Positions 6,879 through 16,021 of a stretch of 21,239 nucleotides of DNA are shown piece after piece. A program made the position numbers and the translations under genes. The notes beneath the pieces are model-generated. The model had not been told where the DNA came from. It searched no databases and saw only the letters and a list, made by a program, of their open reading frames with translations. Source of the DNA: Deltaproteobacteria bacterium. GTDB lineage: Bacteria > Desulfobacterota > Syntrophia > Syntrophales > UBA2210. How positions within the stretch are numbered: the stretch's first letter is position 1; the number at the start of each line of letters is the position of its first letter. The DNA is taken from the NCBI GenBank assembly GCA_016935875.1, contig JAFGQD010000048.1, positions 1 through 21,239 of the forward strand. Direction: 5' to 3'.

Positions 6879-9800
6879 ATGAATCTCTCCCGAACCGCCG
6901 TTCACCGCCCTGTCTTCACCGTCATGGTGATACTGATTGTGATTATTCTGGGAGGCATTTCGCTTATCCGGCTTCCCATTGATTTGATGCCAGACATCAC
7001 CTATCCCACCCTGACCGTTCGAACTCTCTATGAAAACGCGAGCCCCGAGGAGATCGAAGAACTTGTGACACGCCCCATCGAAGAGGCCATGAGCGCCGTT
7101 CCGGGAGTGGAAAACGTCTATTCCACCTCTTCGGAAGGGTCCAGCGATGTCCGGGTGACCTTTTCCTGGGGAACCGATCTGGACACGGCATCAAACGATA
7201 TCAGGGATCGCCTGGACCGTATTATCCAGCAACTTCCGGATGATGTGGAACGGCCCACCCTGCGCAAGTTCGATGTGGCGGGCTTTCCCATTCTTATTTT
7301 CGGCGTTTCCGGCAAGCAGAGTCCGCTTGAGATGCGCAGGCTTATCGACGATCAGGTGAAATACCGTATCGAACGGGTACCCGGGGTGGCATCTCTCGAT
7401 GTATGGGGCGGTTATGAGCGTGAGATACAGGTCAATCTTGACGCCGGCAAGATCAAGGCAATGGAACTGCCCTTAGAGCAGATCCTGAGCCGGATTAGAG
7501 AAGGGAATGTTACCCTTCCCGCGGGCACGATAGACCGGGGAAACCTGGAAGTGAACATCCGTACCAAGGGGGCATACGCCAGTCTTGATCAGCTTGCTGA
7601 TACCGTAATTGCGATCCGGGAGGGGGTCCCGATCAGACTCCGGAATATCGCCGACATCGACGACTCAAGGAAAAAGATTACCCGTATAATCACGGTAAAC
7701 GGAAAGTCGGGCATGAGACTGGGGGTAAGAAAGCAGTCCGGCAAGAATACGGTCGAGGTCGCCACCAGGGTCTTGGAAGAGGTTGAAAAGTTAAACCAGG
7801 ACTTTCCGCAGATTGATATAACACCGATGCTCGACACATCCGATTACATCAAAAACTCTATCACCAATGTGGGATCGATGGCGATATACGGCGGCATTCT
7901 GGCAATACTGGTTCTTCTTTTTTTCCTCCGCAACATCATCAGCACATTTATCATTGCCACAACCATACCAATTTCCATCATCGCCACGTTTGCCCTCATG
8001 TATTTCGGGGGACTTACCCTGAATATCATAACCCTCGGCGGTCTGGCACTCGGTATCGGATTGCTCGTGGATAACGCCATCGTTGTTCTTGAAAATATCT
8101 ACCGGCACAGAGAGTCGGGCGAAGGCGCCGAAGAGTCAACCATCCAGGGCACCGGGGAAGTAACCCCCCCCATCGTGGCAAGCACCCTGACTACACTGGC
8201 GGTATTTCTGCCTCTTGTCTTCGTACGGGGTATGTCCGGTGTAATGTTCAAACAACTCGCCCTTGTGGTAAGCTTCGCACTTTTCTGTGCCCTCCTGATG
8301 GCTCTGACCGTCGTACCGCTCATGTCGGCAAGATTCCTGCGTCCTCACAAGACACAACAAAAAAGTCCCCGAATCGAATCCCTTTATCAAAGCAGTGTTC
8401 GTTTCTTCGCCTGGGTGGAAGATGCATACAAACGACTGCTCCACCGTGCCCTCGATCACATGGGAATCGTAGTAATCGGGACTGTGCTTTTACTGGCGGG
8501 AAGCCTGGCTTTGATTCCTCTTGTCGGCGTGGAATTCATGCCGGCGACCGATGAAGGTGAGGTGCGGATCAACGCTGAAATGGAAGTTGGAACGAGGCTG
8601 GAGTTGATGGGAGAAACATTTAAACTGATCGAAGCCATTGTCAAGACCGAGGTTCCGGAAGCGAAAAACGTGGTAGCGAGCATAGGAGGGTCGGGCGGGC
8701 ACTCCTTGGGATCCCATTCAGGTCAAATGCGGATCGCCCTGGTACCCGGAGCGGAACGGTCACGATCGAGTGAGCAGATCGCCTCCGATCTTCGCCTGAA
8801 GTTGAATAATATCCCCGGCATGACTATTCGCACCCGTGCCGGTCAGGGACTTTTTCTCCTGCGGATGCTTTCCGGGGGAACGGAAAAGATCCAGATCGAG
8901 ATACGTGGCTACGATCTGGAAATAGCCGATTCTCTTGCGGAACGGGTCCTGAGTATTGTTGAAGGCGTCGATGGGGTCACCGATGCCCTGGTGAGCAGAG
9001 AATCGGGAAATCCCGAGGAGATTGTCCTTGTTGACAGACAGAAGTCTGCTGATATGAACCTGACAGTTTCTCAGATTGCCAACATGCTCCAGACCGTCCT
9101 GTCCGGTACCACGGCGGGAAGCTACCGCGAAGCCGGCGATGAGTACGATATCCGCGTCAAAATCAAGGACGCGGAAAAGATGAATATCAGAGAAATACTG
9201 GATATGACGCTGGTCGGTACAGACGGTGATCCTGTCGTGCTTCGGAATGTTGTCAACATCCAGCAAAAAACGGGGCCGGTCCGCATCGAGCGCAAAGACC
9301 AGGAACGGATTATAACGGTTTCTGTCAATATCAGCGGACGAGATATGGGTTCCATACTGAGCGATATCCGTTCACGACTCGGGTCAGTTGCCGTACCCCG
9401 CAATTTCACTATCGCCTTCGGCGGCGACTACGAAGAGCAACAAAAAGCCTTCAGAGAACTCCTGCTGAGCCTGATTCTTGCCTTGCTTCTGGTGTACATG
9501 GTTATGGCATCCCTCTACGAATCCATTCGCTACCCCATAGTGGTCATGTTTTCCGTACCCTTTGCCGCCATCGGGGTCATTCTCATGCTGTTCATTACCA
9601 ATACAACCTTTAACGTCCAGTCGTACATAGGCTGTATCATGCTCGGAGGAATTGTGGTGAATAACGCCATCCTCCTGGTGGATCACATCAGCATGCTCCG
9701 TCGCCGCGACGGGATGCCCCTCAGGGAGGCCATTGAAGAGGCCGGACGCAGGCGACTGCGCCCCATACTGATGACCGCCATGACGACTATCCTTGCCATG

Positions 9801-9989
9801 GTTCCACTGGCAATTGGGTTCGGCGAGGGAGGAGAGGTCCAGGCTCCTCTGGCACGGGCGGTTATCGGTGGGCTGCTCAGTTCAACCCTGATTACGCTGC
9901 TGATCATCCCATCAGTCTACCTGTTTTTCGATACAAAGCTGATCCGGAAAAAGGACACCACAAGATTCCTTGCGGGAGACAAAGAATGA
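6879..9989 (+). CDS. RND efflux pump, inner-membrane permease (AcrB/HAE1-like)
   Basis: Proton-driven transporter of 1036 residues, full length. The first helix (about 11-32) and FMPAT- and SPEEIEE-type motifs are typical of drug/amphiphile RND pumps. Two large periplasmic loops (about 35-330 and 555-850) and twelve membrane helices are expected. In helix 4 the proton-relay pair that is Asp-Asp in AcrB reads Asp398-Asn399 (GLLVDNAIVVLEN). In helix 10 the AcrB Lys position reads Asn928 (GIVVNNAILLVD). The NN form of helix 10 is common in SwrC-like pumps, so this is a subfamily trait and not a defect. It is not CusA-like, since the metal-pump signature is absent. Its stop overlaps the start of the channel gene by four bases (ATGA). 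Substrate unknown. Confidence 0.94.
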   Translation: MNLSRTAVHRPVFTVMVILIVIILGGISLIRLPIDLMPDITYPTLTVRTLYENASPEEIEELVTRPIEEAMSAVPGVENVYSTSSEGSSDVRVTFSWGTDLDTASNDIRDRLDRIIQQLPDDVERPTLRKFDVAGFPILIFGVSGKQSPLEMRRLIDDQVKYRIERVPGVASLDVWGGYEREIQVNLDAGKIKAMELPLEQILSRIREGNVTLPAGTIDRGNLEVNIRTKGAYASLDQLADTVIAIREGVPIRLRNIADIDDSRKKITRIITVNGKSGMRLGVRKQSGKNTVEVATRVLEEVEKLNQDFPQIDITPMLDTSDYIKNSITNVGSMAIYGGILAILVLLFFLRNIISTFIIATTIPISIIATFALMYFGGLTLNIITLGGLALGIGLLVDNAIVVLENIYRHRESGEGAEESTIQGTGEVTPPIVASTLTTLAVFLPLVFVRGMSGVMFKQLALVVSFALFCALLMALTVVPLMSARFLRPHKTQQKSPRIESLYQSSVRFFAWVEDAYKRLLHRALDHMGIVVIGTVLLLAGSLALIPLVGVEFMPATDEGEVRINAEMEVGTRLELMGETFKLIEAIVKTEVPEAKNVVASIGGSGGHSLGSHSGQMRIALVPGAERSRSSEQIASDLRLKLNNIPGMTIRTRAGQGLFLLRMLSGGTEKIQIEIRGYDLEIADSLAERVLSIVEGVDGVTDALVSRESGNPEEIVLVDRQKSADMNLTVSQIANMLQTVLSGTTAGSYREAGDEYDIRVKIKDAEKMNIREILDMTLVGTDGDPVVLRNVVNIQQKTGPVRIERKDQERIITVSVNISGRDMGSILSDIRSRLGSVAVPRNFTIAFGGDYEEQQKAFRELLLSLILALLLVYMVMASLYESIRYPIVVMFSVPFAAIGVILMLFITNTTFNVQSYIGCIMLGGIVVNNAILLVDHISMLRRRDGMPLREAIEEAGRRRLRPILMTAMTTILAMVPLAIGFGEGGEVQAPLARAVIGGLLSSTLITLLIIPSVYLFFDTKLIRKKDTTRFLAGDKE

Positions 9990-11620
9990 GAAAGAAAAAA
10001 AGAATACACAATCTCGCAGCGATCTTTGTCACGATCGTCGTATGCATTGTCCTTGCATCCTGTGCCTCCATGGATAACGGTTCCGCTGAAGATCACATCG
10101 GTACCAGTATGGTGTCGTCATTCTCGACCACGACGGAAAGAGAGAGCACTCCGCCCACGGACCACAAAACGACAACCACAGTCAAACCTGAAGGGCCGAT
10201 AGCCGTAACGGTAGAGGGCGCAATCCTGTTGGCCCTGGAGAATAACCATGCCCTGAAGGTAGAAAAATTCAATCCCGACATCCTCCGCACAGCGGAAGAA
10301 GAGGAGCTCTCCGTGTTCGATCCGATCCTTACGGGCGGATATTCCCAATTTCGTGAAAAGATCGATAAACCCTCGGTGTCAAGCCTTGAAAACCTTAATA
10401 ATGAAATCAACTCCAATCTTGGTGTGTCCGAATATCTCCCCACTGGAACGGATATCGGCATCGACATGTCGACAGACCAGTCATGGTCCAATCTGTACAG
10501 CGATGATCTGTACGCGTCACGTGTGGGAATCAGCATTACCCAGGCACTCCTCAGAGGGGCCGGTCTGAATTATAATCTCGCCAGCCTCCGTCAGGCAAGA
10601 CTCGATACGCGAACGTCAGCATATGAGCTGCGCGGTTTTGCAGAAGCTCTCGTTGCTCAGGTTGAAGAAACATACTGGGACTATGCCCTCACACAGCGGC
10701 AGATTAAAATCTTTCTCGAGTCGCTCAAACTGGCAGAGCAGCAAAAAAGTGAAACGGAGGAAATGATCACGATCGGGGTCCTGGCCGAATCGGAACTCAC
10801 CGCGGCTGAAGCGGAAATAGCGCTGCGGCGTGAGGGTCTGATCAATGCCCGTAGCAATCTTGACAAGACCCGCCTGCAAATTTTGAGACTGCTCAACCCA
10901 CCCGACACAAACCTGTGGCAGAGGGAAATCATTCTTCTTCATGAACCGAAAGTGCCGGACGTAGAGCTTGACGATGTAGAATCACATGTCGGTGTTGCCC
11001 TGCGTATGAGGCAGGACCTCAATCAAGCCCGGCTACAGATACAATTGGGTGATCTTGAAATAGTCAAGACGAAAAACGGGCTTCTCCCCAAGATGGATTT
11101 CTTCATAAATCTCGGGAAAACAGGATACGCCGGCTCCTTCGGGAGCTCCGTCAGAGATATTGACGGGGATTATTATGATATCCTGGCTGGTGTCTCACTG
11201 GAATATCCGTTCATAAACCGCAAGGCACGGGCCGAACACCGAAAATCGCTCCTCAGCCGAAAGCAGGCCGAAGAGGCCATGAAGAATCTTGTCCAACTCG
11301 TTCAGGTAGACGTCCGTTCAGCCTACATCGAGGCAAATCGGGCAAAGGAACAAATTGCCGCCACGGCGGCCACCGGAGCCTTCCAAATGGAAAAGGCCCG
11401 CATTGAGACGGAAAAGTTCCGCGTTGGCAAATCGACAACACTCCTTGTTGCCCAGGCCCAGCGCGATCTCTTATCAAGCCGTATTGCCGAAATTCAGGCG
11501 ATTGCAAATTATCTCAAGGCCCTCATCGAATTATATCGACTTGAAGGATCCCTGCTCGAACGCCGCGGTATCATGGCTCCCGGACGCGAGCCAGTACCAG
11601 ACAATGCCGGCACAGAATAA
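9986..11620 (+). CDS. TolC-family outer-membrane efflux lipoprotein
   Basis: Outer-membrane channel of the tripartite pump, 544 residues. A signal peptide with lipobox L23-A24-S25-C26 (VLASC) predicts lipidation at Cys26; the +2 residue is Ala, so outer-membrane sorting is expected. A Ser/Thr-rich linker (about 27-70, including TTTERE and KTTTTVK) precedes the channel domain. The rest shows two OEP-type repeats with long Ala/Glu/Arg-rich helices (LRQARLDTRTSAYELRG; QAEEAMKNLVQLVQVDVRSAYIEANRAKEQ). It starts inside the stop of the pump gene, so translation is coupled. The ~45-residue Thr-rich linker is longer than in most TolC proteins. Last gene of the plus-strand block. Confidence 0.9.
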   Translation: MRKKKRIHNLAAIFVTIVVCIVLASCASMDNGSAEDHIGTSMVSSFSTTTERESTPPTDHKTTTTVKPEGPIAVTVEGAILLALENNHALKVEKFNPDILRTAEEEELSVFDPILTGGYSQFREKIDKPSVSSLENLNNEINSNLGVSEYLPTGTDIGIDMSTDQSWSNLYSDDLYASRVGISITQALLRGAGLNYNLASLRQARLDTRTSAYELRGFAEALVAQVEETYWDYALTQRQIKIFLESLKLAEQQKSETEEMITIGVLAESELTAAEAEIALRREGLINARSNLDKTRLQILRLLNPPDTNLWQREIILLHEPKVPDVELDDVESHVGVALRMRQDLNQARLQIQLGDLEIVKTKNGLLPKMDFFINLGKTGYAGSFGSSVRDIDGDYYDILAGVSLEYPFINRKARAEHRKSLLSRKQAEEAMKNLVQLVQVDVRSAYIEANRAKEQIAATAATGAFQMEKARIETEKFRVGKSTTLLVAQAQRDLLSSRIAEIQAIANYLKALIELYRLEGSLLERRGIMAPGREPVPDNAGTE

Positions 11621-11646
11621 TGTGAGAGCGGAGTTGATCGGGGATG

Positions 11647-11688
11647 AAAATCAAAAATTAGTGGCTGTCTTCACTGTTTTTCAATTTT
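11647..11688. terminator. Possible bidirectional terminator between convergent operons
   Basis: An imperfect hairpin: AGTG/CACT around an 8-base loop, then A-rich against T-rich arms (AAAAA with TTTT, AAAAT with ATTTT) with two short mismatched spots. The A-rich left arm and T-rich right arm would suit termination in both directions, between the efflux channel stop (11620) and the trkH stop (11727). Pairing is weaker than at 5036-5072. Confidence 0.35.
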
Positions 11689-11726
11689 GAGGCGGCATGA
11701 TCAACAGGGAAATCTTCCTTATCTCT

Positions 11727-13178
11727 TCATCTCTTCCAAAATTCGGGAATAAACAGGATTAAGACCGTGTATATCTCAAGCCTTCCGGCAAGCATGCAGA
11801 AGGAAAGGACCCACTTGCCCAGGCAGGGTATTTCGCTGTAGGTTGCAGAGGGGTTGACGGCGCCGAATCCGGGGCCCACATTCCCGATAGTGGCGGCGAC
11901 GGACGAGAATGCCGTCATCATATCCAGTCCCAGCAGCGTCAGGATGATGGATGCGACAATCGTCATCATAAGATACAGCAGGAAAAAGCCCCATATACTC
12001 GCCATGGTTTCGGGGTACACGATCCTCTTTCCAAGCTTCACCGCGGTTACGGCATGGGGATGAACGAGCCGGTACAGCTCCTGATAGCTGTGTTTCAGGA
12101 TGAGGAGGATCCTGAGACATTTTATGCTTCCGCCTGTGGACCCGGCCGATCCTCCTACAAACATCAGCACAAGGAGGATAATCTTCGACAGGGCCGGCCA
12201 GTTGTCGAAATTGGCTGTGGTAAAACCGGTCGTCGTGATTATGGAAACGACCTGGAATGAGGCGTACCGCAGATATCCCCCCCCTTCGTAGATTGAGTTT
12301 TGTTTCAGGCTGATGGTTATTATTATTACGGCGGTCAGAATAATCCCAAGGTAGAAGCGGAGTTCGCTGTTTCCAAGGATAGCCCTGAAGTTTCCCATGA
12401 TAAGGCTGTAGTGAAGCGTAAAGTTTATCCCCGCAACCAGCATAAAGAAGGTAATGACCCCGTCTATATAGGCGCTGTGGAATTGCGCGATACTGGCATC
12501 GCTGGTGGAAAAGCCGCCGGTGGCCATCGTGGTAAAGCTGTGGCAGAGGGAATTGAATACATCCATCCCTCCCGTGAGCAGCATGATAAATTCAACAATG
12601 GAGATGATGACATAGACTATCCACAGGGTGCGCGCCGTCTCTGCAATACGGGGGGTGATCTTGTCCTTCACCGGACTGGGCAGTTCCGCCTTGTATAACT
12701 GCATGCCCCCCACGCCGAGGAGCGGCAGGATGGCGATGGACAGTATAATAATTCCCATCCCCCCCAGCCACTGTGTCAGTGAGCGCCAGAGGAGTATCCC
12801 ATGGGGAAGATCTCCTATGTTCGTGATGACCGTGGCCCCGGTAGTGGTAAAACCTGATATCGATTCGAAAAAGGCATCACTGAAATGAGGGAGCAGACCG
12901 TGGATCATATAGGGAAGTGACCCGAATACCGCGACGAGAAACCACCCCGTGGCGACAATAAGAAACCCCTCCTTGTGTGTCAGGCTGATCTTTTCGTCGA
13001 CCGGTCTGAACAGGAAATAAAAGAGCGCGCCGATACTGATCGTTATCGCTATGGAGTAGAGAAAGGCGTTGGCATCCCCCTCCCGGTAGTAGAGGGAGCA
13101 AGAGAGGGGGAGAAACATGGTAAGGCCCAGGAAGAAGACGAGGGTCCCCAAGATATAGAATATATTCTTTGTGTTCAT
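11727..13178 (-). CDS. trkH: Trk potassium uptake protein, membrane subunit TrkH
   Basis: Potassium-conducting membrane subunit of 483 residues, full length. The four pore-loop filters are visible, each with its conserved Gly: GFTTTGATV (109-117), TMATGGFST (Gly221-222), TTTGFTT (Gly318) and ATIGNVGPGFG (Gly432). Hydrophobic helices fill the rest. The ATG overlaps the stop of trkA by four bases (ATGA), so the two partners are made together; TrkA gates this channel from the cytoplasm in response to nucleotides. It is the last gene of the minus-strand run and converges on the efflux operon. The Trk/Ktr distinction rests on length and on the two-RCK-domain TrkA next to it. Confidence 0.95.
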   Translation of the reverse strand: MNTKNIFYILGTLVFFLGLTMFLPLSCSLYYREGDANAFLYSIAITISIGALFYFLFRPVDEKISLTHKEGFLIVATGWFLVAVFGSLPYMIHGLLPHFSDAFFESISGFTTTGATVITNIGDLPHGILLWRSLTQWLGGMGIIILSIAILPLLGVGGMQLYKAELPSPVKDKITPRIAETARTLWIVYVIISIVEFIMLLTGGMDVFNSLCHSFTTMATGGFSTSDASIAQFHSAYIDGVITFFMLVAGINFTLHYSLIMGNFRAILGNSELRFYLGIILTAVIIITISLKQNSIYEGGGYLRYASFQVVSIITTTGFTTANFDNWPALSKIILLVLMFVGGSAGSTGGSIKCLRILLILKHSYQELYRLVHPHAVTAVKLGKRIVYPETMASIWGFFLLYLMMTIVASIILTLLGLDMMTAFSSVAATIGNVGPGFGAVNPSATYSEIPCLGKWVLSFCMLAGRLEIYTVLILFIPEFWKR

Positions 13179-14548
13179 CCAAAATAATCCAGTTTGACCG
13201 TAAGGATTTTTTCGATCTGCGGAATCGAGGATCGGAGGGCTACCAGTATCACATGATCACCCGGGAGTATAATGGAATCTCCTCCGGGGATGATTACCTC
13301 ACCATTCCTGGTAATCGCACCGATAATGGTTCCCTTGGGGAAATCGATATCCTTCAGGGGTCTGTTTGTTATGTCGGATGTTTCAAGCGCGATAAATTCA
13401 ACGGCTTCCGCCTTCTCATCACCGAGGGGCGTTGCGGAAATAACCTTACCCTTTCGTATGAAGTGCAGTATCTTGCCGATACTCGCCCGCCGGGGGTTCA
13501 TAACACCGTCTATACCCAGTAAGGGAATTAGATGGGTATAGCCGGCCTTATTGACAAGTGATATGGTCTTTTTGGCCCCCAACTGTTTTGCCAGGAGGGC
13601 ACTTAAGATGTTCGCCTCCTCATCATCGGTAACCGCGATGAAGTAATCGGCATCCTGTATGTTTTCCTCTTTGAGCAGGTCCTGATCCGTCCCGTCCCCA
13701 TGCAGGCAGATGGTCCTGTCCAGTCTTGAGGCAAGCAATTCGCACCGGTCTTGTCTCTTCTCGATAATCTTTATGGTGCCGACCCATTCCTTTTCGAGCC
13801 GCTCCGCGAGCATAAGAGCCGTGTTGCCTCCACCGATGATAAACACCCGCTCTGGTGATTCCGCCTTCTTACCGAAGAATTTCAGCATATTCCGCACATC
13901 CCCGGATTTGGCAAAGACAAAGAGGTGGTCTTTTTCTTTGATCACCGTCTTTCCGGAGGGTATGATGGGTTCATTTCCACGCGTGATAGAGGCAATAAGA
14001 ATATCCTCCCCATCCCTGTACGTCTCCATGATCTGCTGAAGGTTCTTCCCTACTGAACTGCACTCTGAATCCACATAGAATGAAACGAGTTTGACCCTGC
14101 CCTCGGAGAAATCTATTACCTCCGAAGCCCCGGAGTATTCCATGAGGTTGATGACATCATTCACCGCCTCCCGCTCCGGATTTATACAGAGGTCTATGTT
14201 GAGATGAGCCTTGTCGAAGAGGGCGGAATCCTTGTTCAGGTCGGGGTTTCGTATCCGTGCGATCTTGAATGGAGACGTTGATTGCGCGGAGGCAAGAAGG
14301 CATGCCACGATGTTGGTCTCATCGCTGTCGGTTACGGCAACCACCATCTCCGCCTGGCTCAGTTTCGCCTTTTTCAGCACCTGCGGGCTGCTTCCACTGC
14401 CCACTATGGTCTGCACATCCAGATTTTCGGAGACATTCTTCAGGCGCGCTTCATCTTTGTCGATAATGATAATATCATTACCCTCTTTAGAGAGGATATC
14501 TGAAATATTATAACCGACTTCCCCGGCTCCTATGACAATGACTATCAT
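13175..14548 (-). CDS. trkA: Trk potassium uptake regulator TrkA (two RCK domains)
   Basis: Cytoplasmic NAD(H)/nucleotide-binding gating protein of 457 residues for TrkH. Two RCK-N Rossmann halves are visible. The first has G7-x-G9-x-x-G12 (VIGAGEVGYN) with Asp30 closing the second strand. The second begins at about 234 (VFIIGGGNTALMLAERLE), where the last Gly of the motif is Ala. Each is followed by a TrkA-C domain (about 140-220 and 370-455; for example GTIIGAITRNGEVIIPGGD). Full length for a tandem TrkA as opposed to a single-domain KtrA. It starts 2 bases after the stop of the M17-domain gene and overlaps trkH by four bases, so the three are translationally linked. Confidence 0.95.
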   Translation of the reverse strand: MIVIVIGAGEVGYNISDILSKEGNDIIIIDKDEARLKNVSENLDVQTIVGSGSSPQVLKKAKLSQAEMVVAVTDSDETNIVACLLASAQSTSPFKIARIRNPDLNKDSALFDKAHLNIDLCINPEREAVNDVINLMEYSGASEVIDFSEGRVKLVSFYVDSECSSVGKNLQQIMETYRDGEDILIASITRGNEPIIPSGKTVIKEKDHLFVFAKSGDVRNMLKFFGKKAESPERVFIIGGGNTALMLAERLEKEWVGTIKIIEKRQDRCELLASRLDRTICLHGDGTDQDLLKEENIQDADYFIAVTDDEEANILSALLAKQLGAKKTISLVNKAGYTHLIPLLGIDGVMNPRRASIGKILHFIRKGKVISATPLGDEKAEAVEFIALETSDITNRPLKDIDFPKGTIIGAITRNGEVIIPGGDSIILPGDHVILVALRSSIPQIEKILTVKLDYFG

Positions 14549-14550
14549 GT

Positions 14551-15123
14551 TTATGCAATCCTCGCAGATGCAGCCTGATCTATTACATCAACCGCAATCC
14601 TGTTCTTTACACTCACTTTAAACTCGTGCATCCCCAGGACAACCTCATCAAAATAATTTCTGTCACTCAATACTGTCATGTCGGATGCCACACCCCCCTG
14701 TTTCCGATCACAGAAATCGAACACTCCCGATACCATTGCCACCGCCATCCTTGGTATCTCCAGATTACATCTGCCGGAACCGGGGATGTCAAAGACTAAG
14801 TCGGCACACTCTGTCTCACTGAGCGTCTGAGAGATAGTTGATCCTGCCGTATATAATTTTTCATATGTCAATTGAGTTGATTCTCCGAGACCCAGAAGAA
14901 ATGTCTTTGAGGAAGGTATCCGATGATTAGAAAAGATGAGGGTCTTTTCCATGAAAGCGCCTGTAATTCTGCCTTCCACGATCAGCTTCGAAATCAGACC
15001 GTTCAGACGCCAATCCGCAAGACCGCAATAGCCCCTTGGAGGCCTTTCATCAGAGAAAAATCCCAAGACCAGACCGTCATATGCCAGCGCATCCAACGAT
15101 TCTGACAATACATTAATCTTCAT
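14551..15123 (-). CDS. Stand-alone peptidase M17 (leucyl aminopeptidase) N-terminal domain protein
   Basis: A 190-residue protein that matches only the N-terminal macro-like domain of leucyl aminopeptidases (DALAYDGLVLGFFSDERPPRG near the start; TLIFSNHRIPSSKTFLLGLG and LTYEKLYTAGSTISQTL in the middle). The catalytic metal-binding C-terminal domain, about 300 residues, is absent, and trkA begins 2 bases later, so there is no room for it. It cannot be a peptidase by this reading. I chose ATG 15123 (GGGGAAAAG just upstream, start MKINVLSESLD) over the longer frame that begins inside nusB; it overlaps the nusB end by 11 bases. Role unknown: ligand sensing or regulation is plausible, since the PepA N-domain of E. 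coli takes part in DNA binding. Confidence 0.75.
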   Translation of the reverse strand: MKINVLSESLDALAYDGLVLGFFSDERPPRGYCGLADWRLNGLISKLIVEGRITGAFMEKTLIFSNHRIPSSKTFLLGLGESTQLTYEKLYTAGSTISQTLSETECADLVFDIPGSGRCNLEIPRMAVAMVSGVFDFCDRKQGGVASDMTVLSDRNYFDEVVLGMHEFKVSVKNRIAVDVIDQAASARIA

Positions 15124-15532
15124 CTTTTCCCCAGAGTTTCGAATACATGGCATCAAGAATGCCATTTATAAAAGAACCCGAGTTGTCCGAACCATAATGT
15201 TTCCCTATGTCAATCGCTTCGTTCAGGGTCACCTTCGGGGGAATATCGTCACAGTACAGGAATTCGTAAACCGCCATTCTGAGGATATTTTTATCAACCG
15301 TCGACATACGTTCCAGTGACCAGTGTTCGGAACATTTTCTGATAAGGTCATCTATTTCCGTAAGATGTTCCCGGGTACACGTTATCAACTGCGTTGAGAA
15401 TCCAACCGACTCCTGCGGCATTCCGAAGTTATCCCGGAAGAGCTCTATTGCTTCATCAACATCGACCTGCGAAACATCAATCTGATAGAGAACCTGCAGG
15501 GCAATCTCTCTGGCCTTCCTTCTATGACCCAT
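15113..15532 (-). CDS. nusB: Transcription antitermination protein NusB
   Basis: Small all-helical RNA-binding protein of 139 residues that joins NusE (S10) on boxA RNA in rRNA antitermination. Typical sequence: GHRRKAREIALQVLYQID at the N-terminus, then RMSTVDKNILRMAVYEFL and PPKVTLNEAIDIGKHYGSDNSGSFINGILD. I chose ATG 15532 over the adjoining TTG at 15535 because GAGG lies 5 bases before the ATG. It follows ribH by about 24 bases; the ribH-nusB order is common in bacteria. Its end overlaps the start of the M17-domain gene by 11 bases. Confidence 0.95.
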   Translation of the reverse strand: MGHRRKAREIALQVLYQIDVSQVDVDEAIELFRDNFGMPQESVGFSTQLITCTREHLTEIDDLIRKCSEHWSLERMSTVDKNILRMAVYEFLYCDDIPPKVTLNEAIDIGKHYGSDNSGSFINGILDAMYSKLWGKDED

Positions 15533-15556
15533 CAATTCCTCTGGTTCGGATACTGG

Positions 15557-16021
15557 TTATAATAACTTAAAGAGATTGGCCATCTCGATGGCTGATATGG
15601 CGGCATCCCATCCCTTGTTGCCGGATTTTGTTCCGGCCCGCTCTATCGCCTGCTCTATCGTGTCGGATGTAATGATACCGAAAGCAACCGGCATTTCTGT
15701 TTCCAATGTCACGTGCGCGACACCTTTGGACACCTCGGAACTCACATATTCGAAATGCGGCGTGGCACCCCGTATTACGGCTCCAAGACAGATAACCGCA
15801 TCAAAGTTGCCGCTCTTTGCAAGCTTTTTTGCCGCGAGCGGTATCTCGAAGGCTCCGGGCACCCTCACGACGGTGATGTCTTTCTCATCCGCACCCGACC
15901 GTTTAAGGGCATCCAGCGCCCCTTCTATGAGTTTCGAGCAGATGAAATCATTGAACCGGCTGGCTACTATACCAAACCTGAGTCCTTTGGCGATGATCTT
16001 TCCCTCTATGATTTTCGGCAT
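15557..16021 (-). CDS. ribH: 6,7-dimethyl-8-ribityllumazine synthase
   Basis: Penultimate enzyme of riboflavin synthesis, 154 residues: condenses 5-amino-6-ribitylaminouracil with the 3,4-dihydroxybutanone phosphate made by RibBA. Family motifs are VASRFND (19-25), RVPGAFEIPLAAK (53-65), LGAVIRGATPHFEYV with catalytic His89, and the C-terminal GNKGWDAAISAIEMANL. The start is ATG 16021 with GGAGAA just upstream; a longer frame (start 16066) adds residues unlike the family. A 167-base gap separates it from the ribBA stop, the largest in this run. I see no clear promoter or riboswitch in that gap. Confidence 0.95.
   Translation of the reverse strand: MPKIIEGKIIAKGLRFGIVASRFNDFICSKLIEGALDALKRSGADEKDITVVRVPGAFEIPLAAKKLAKSGNFDAVICLGAVIRGATPHFEYVSSEVSKGVAHVTLETEMPVAFGIITSDTIEQAIERAGTKSGNKGWDAAISAIEMANLFKLL

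Noticed and set aside
8490..9686. Several 75-170 codon minus-strand frames inside the RND pump gene
   Set aside because: All are shadows of the pump coding frame without binding sites.
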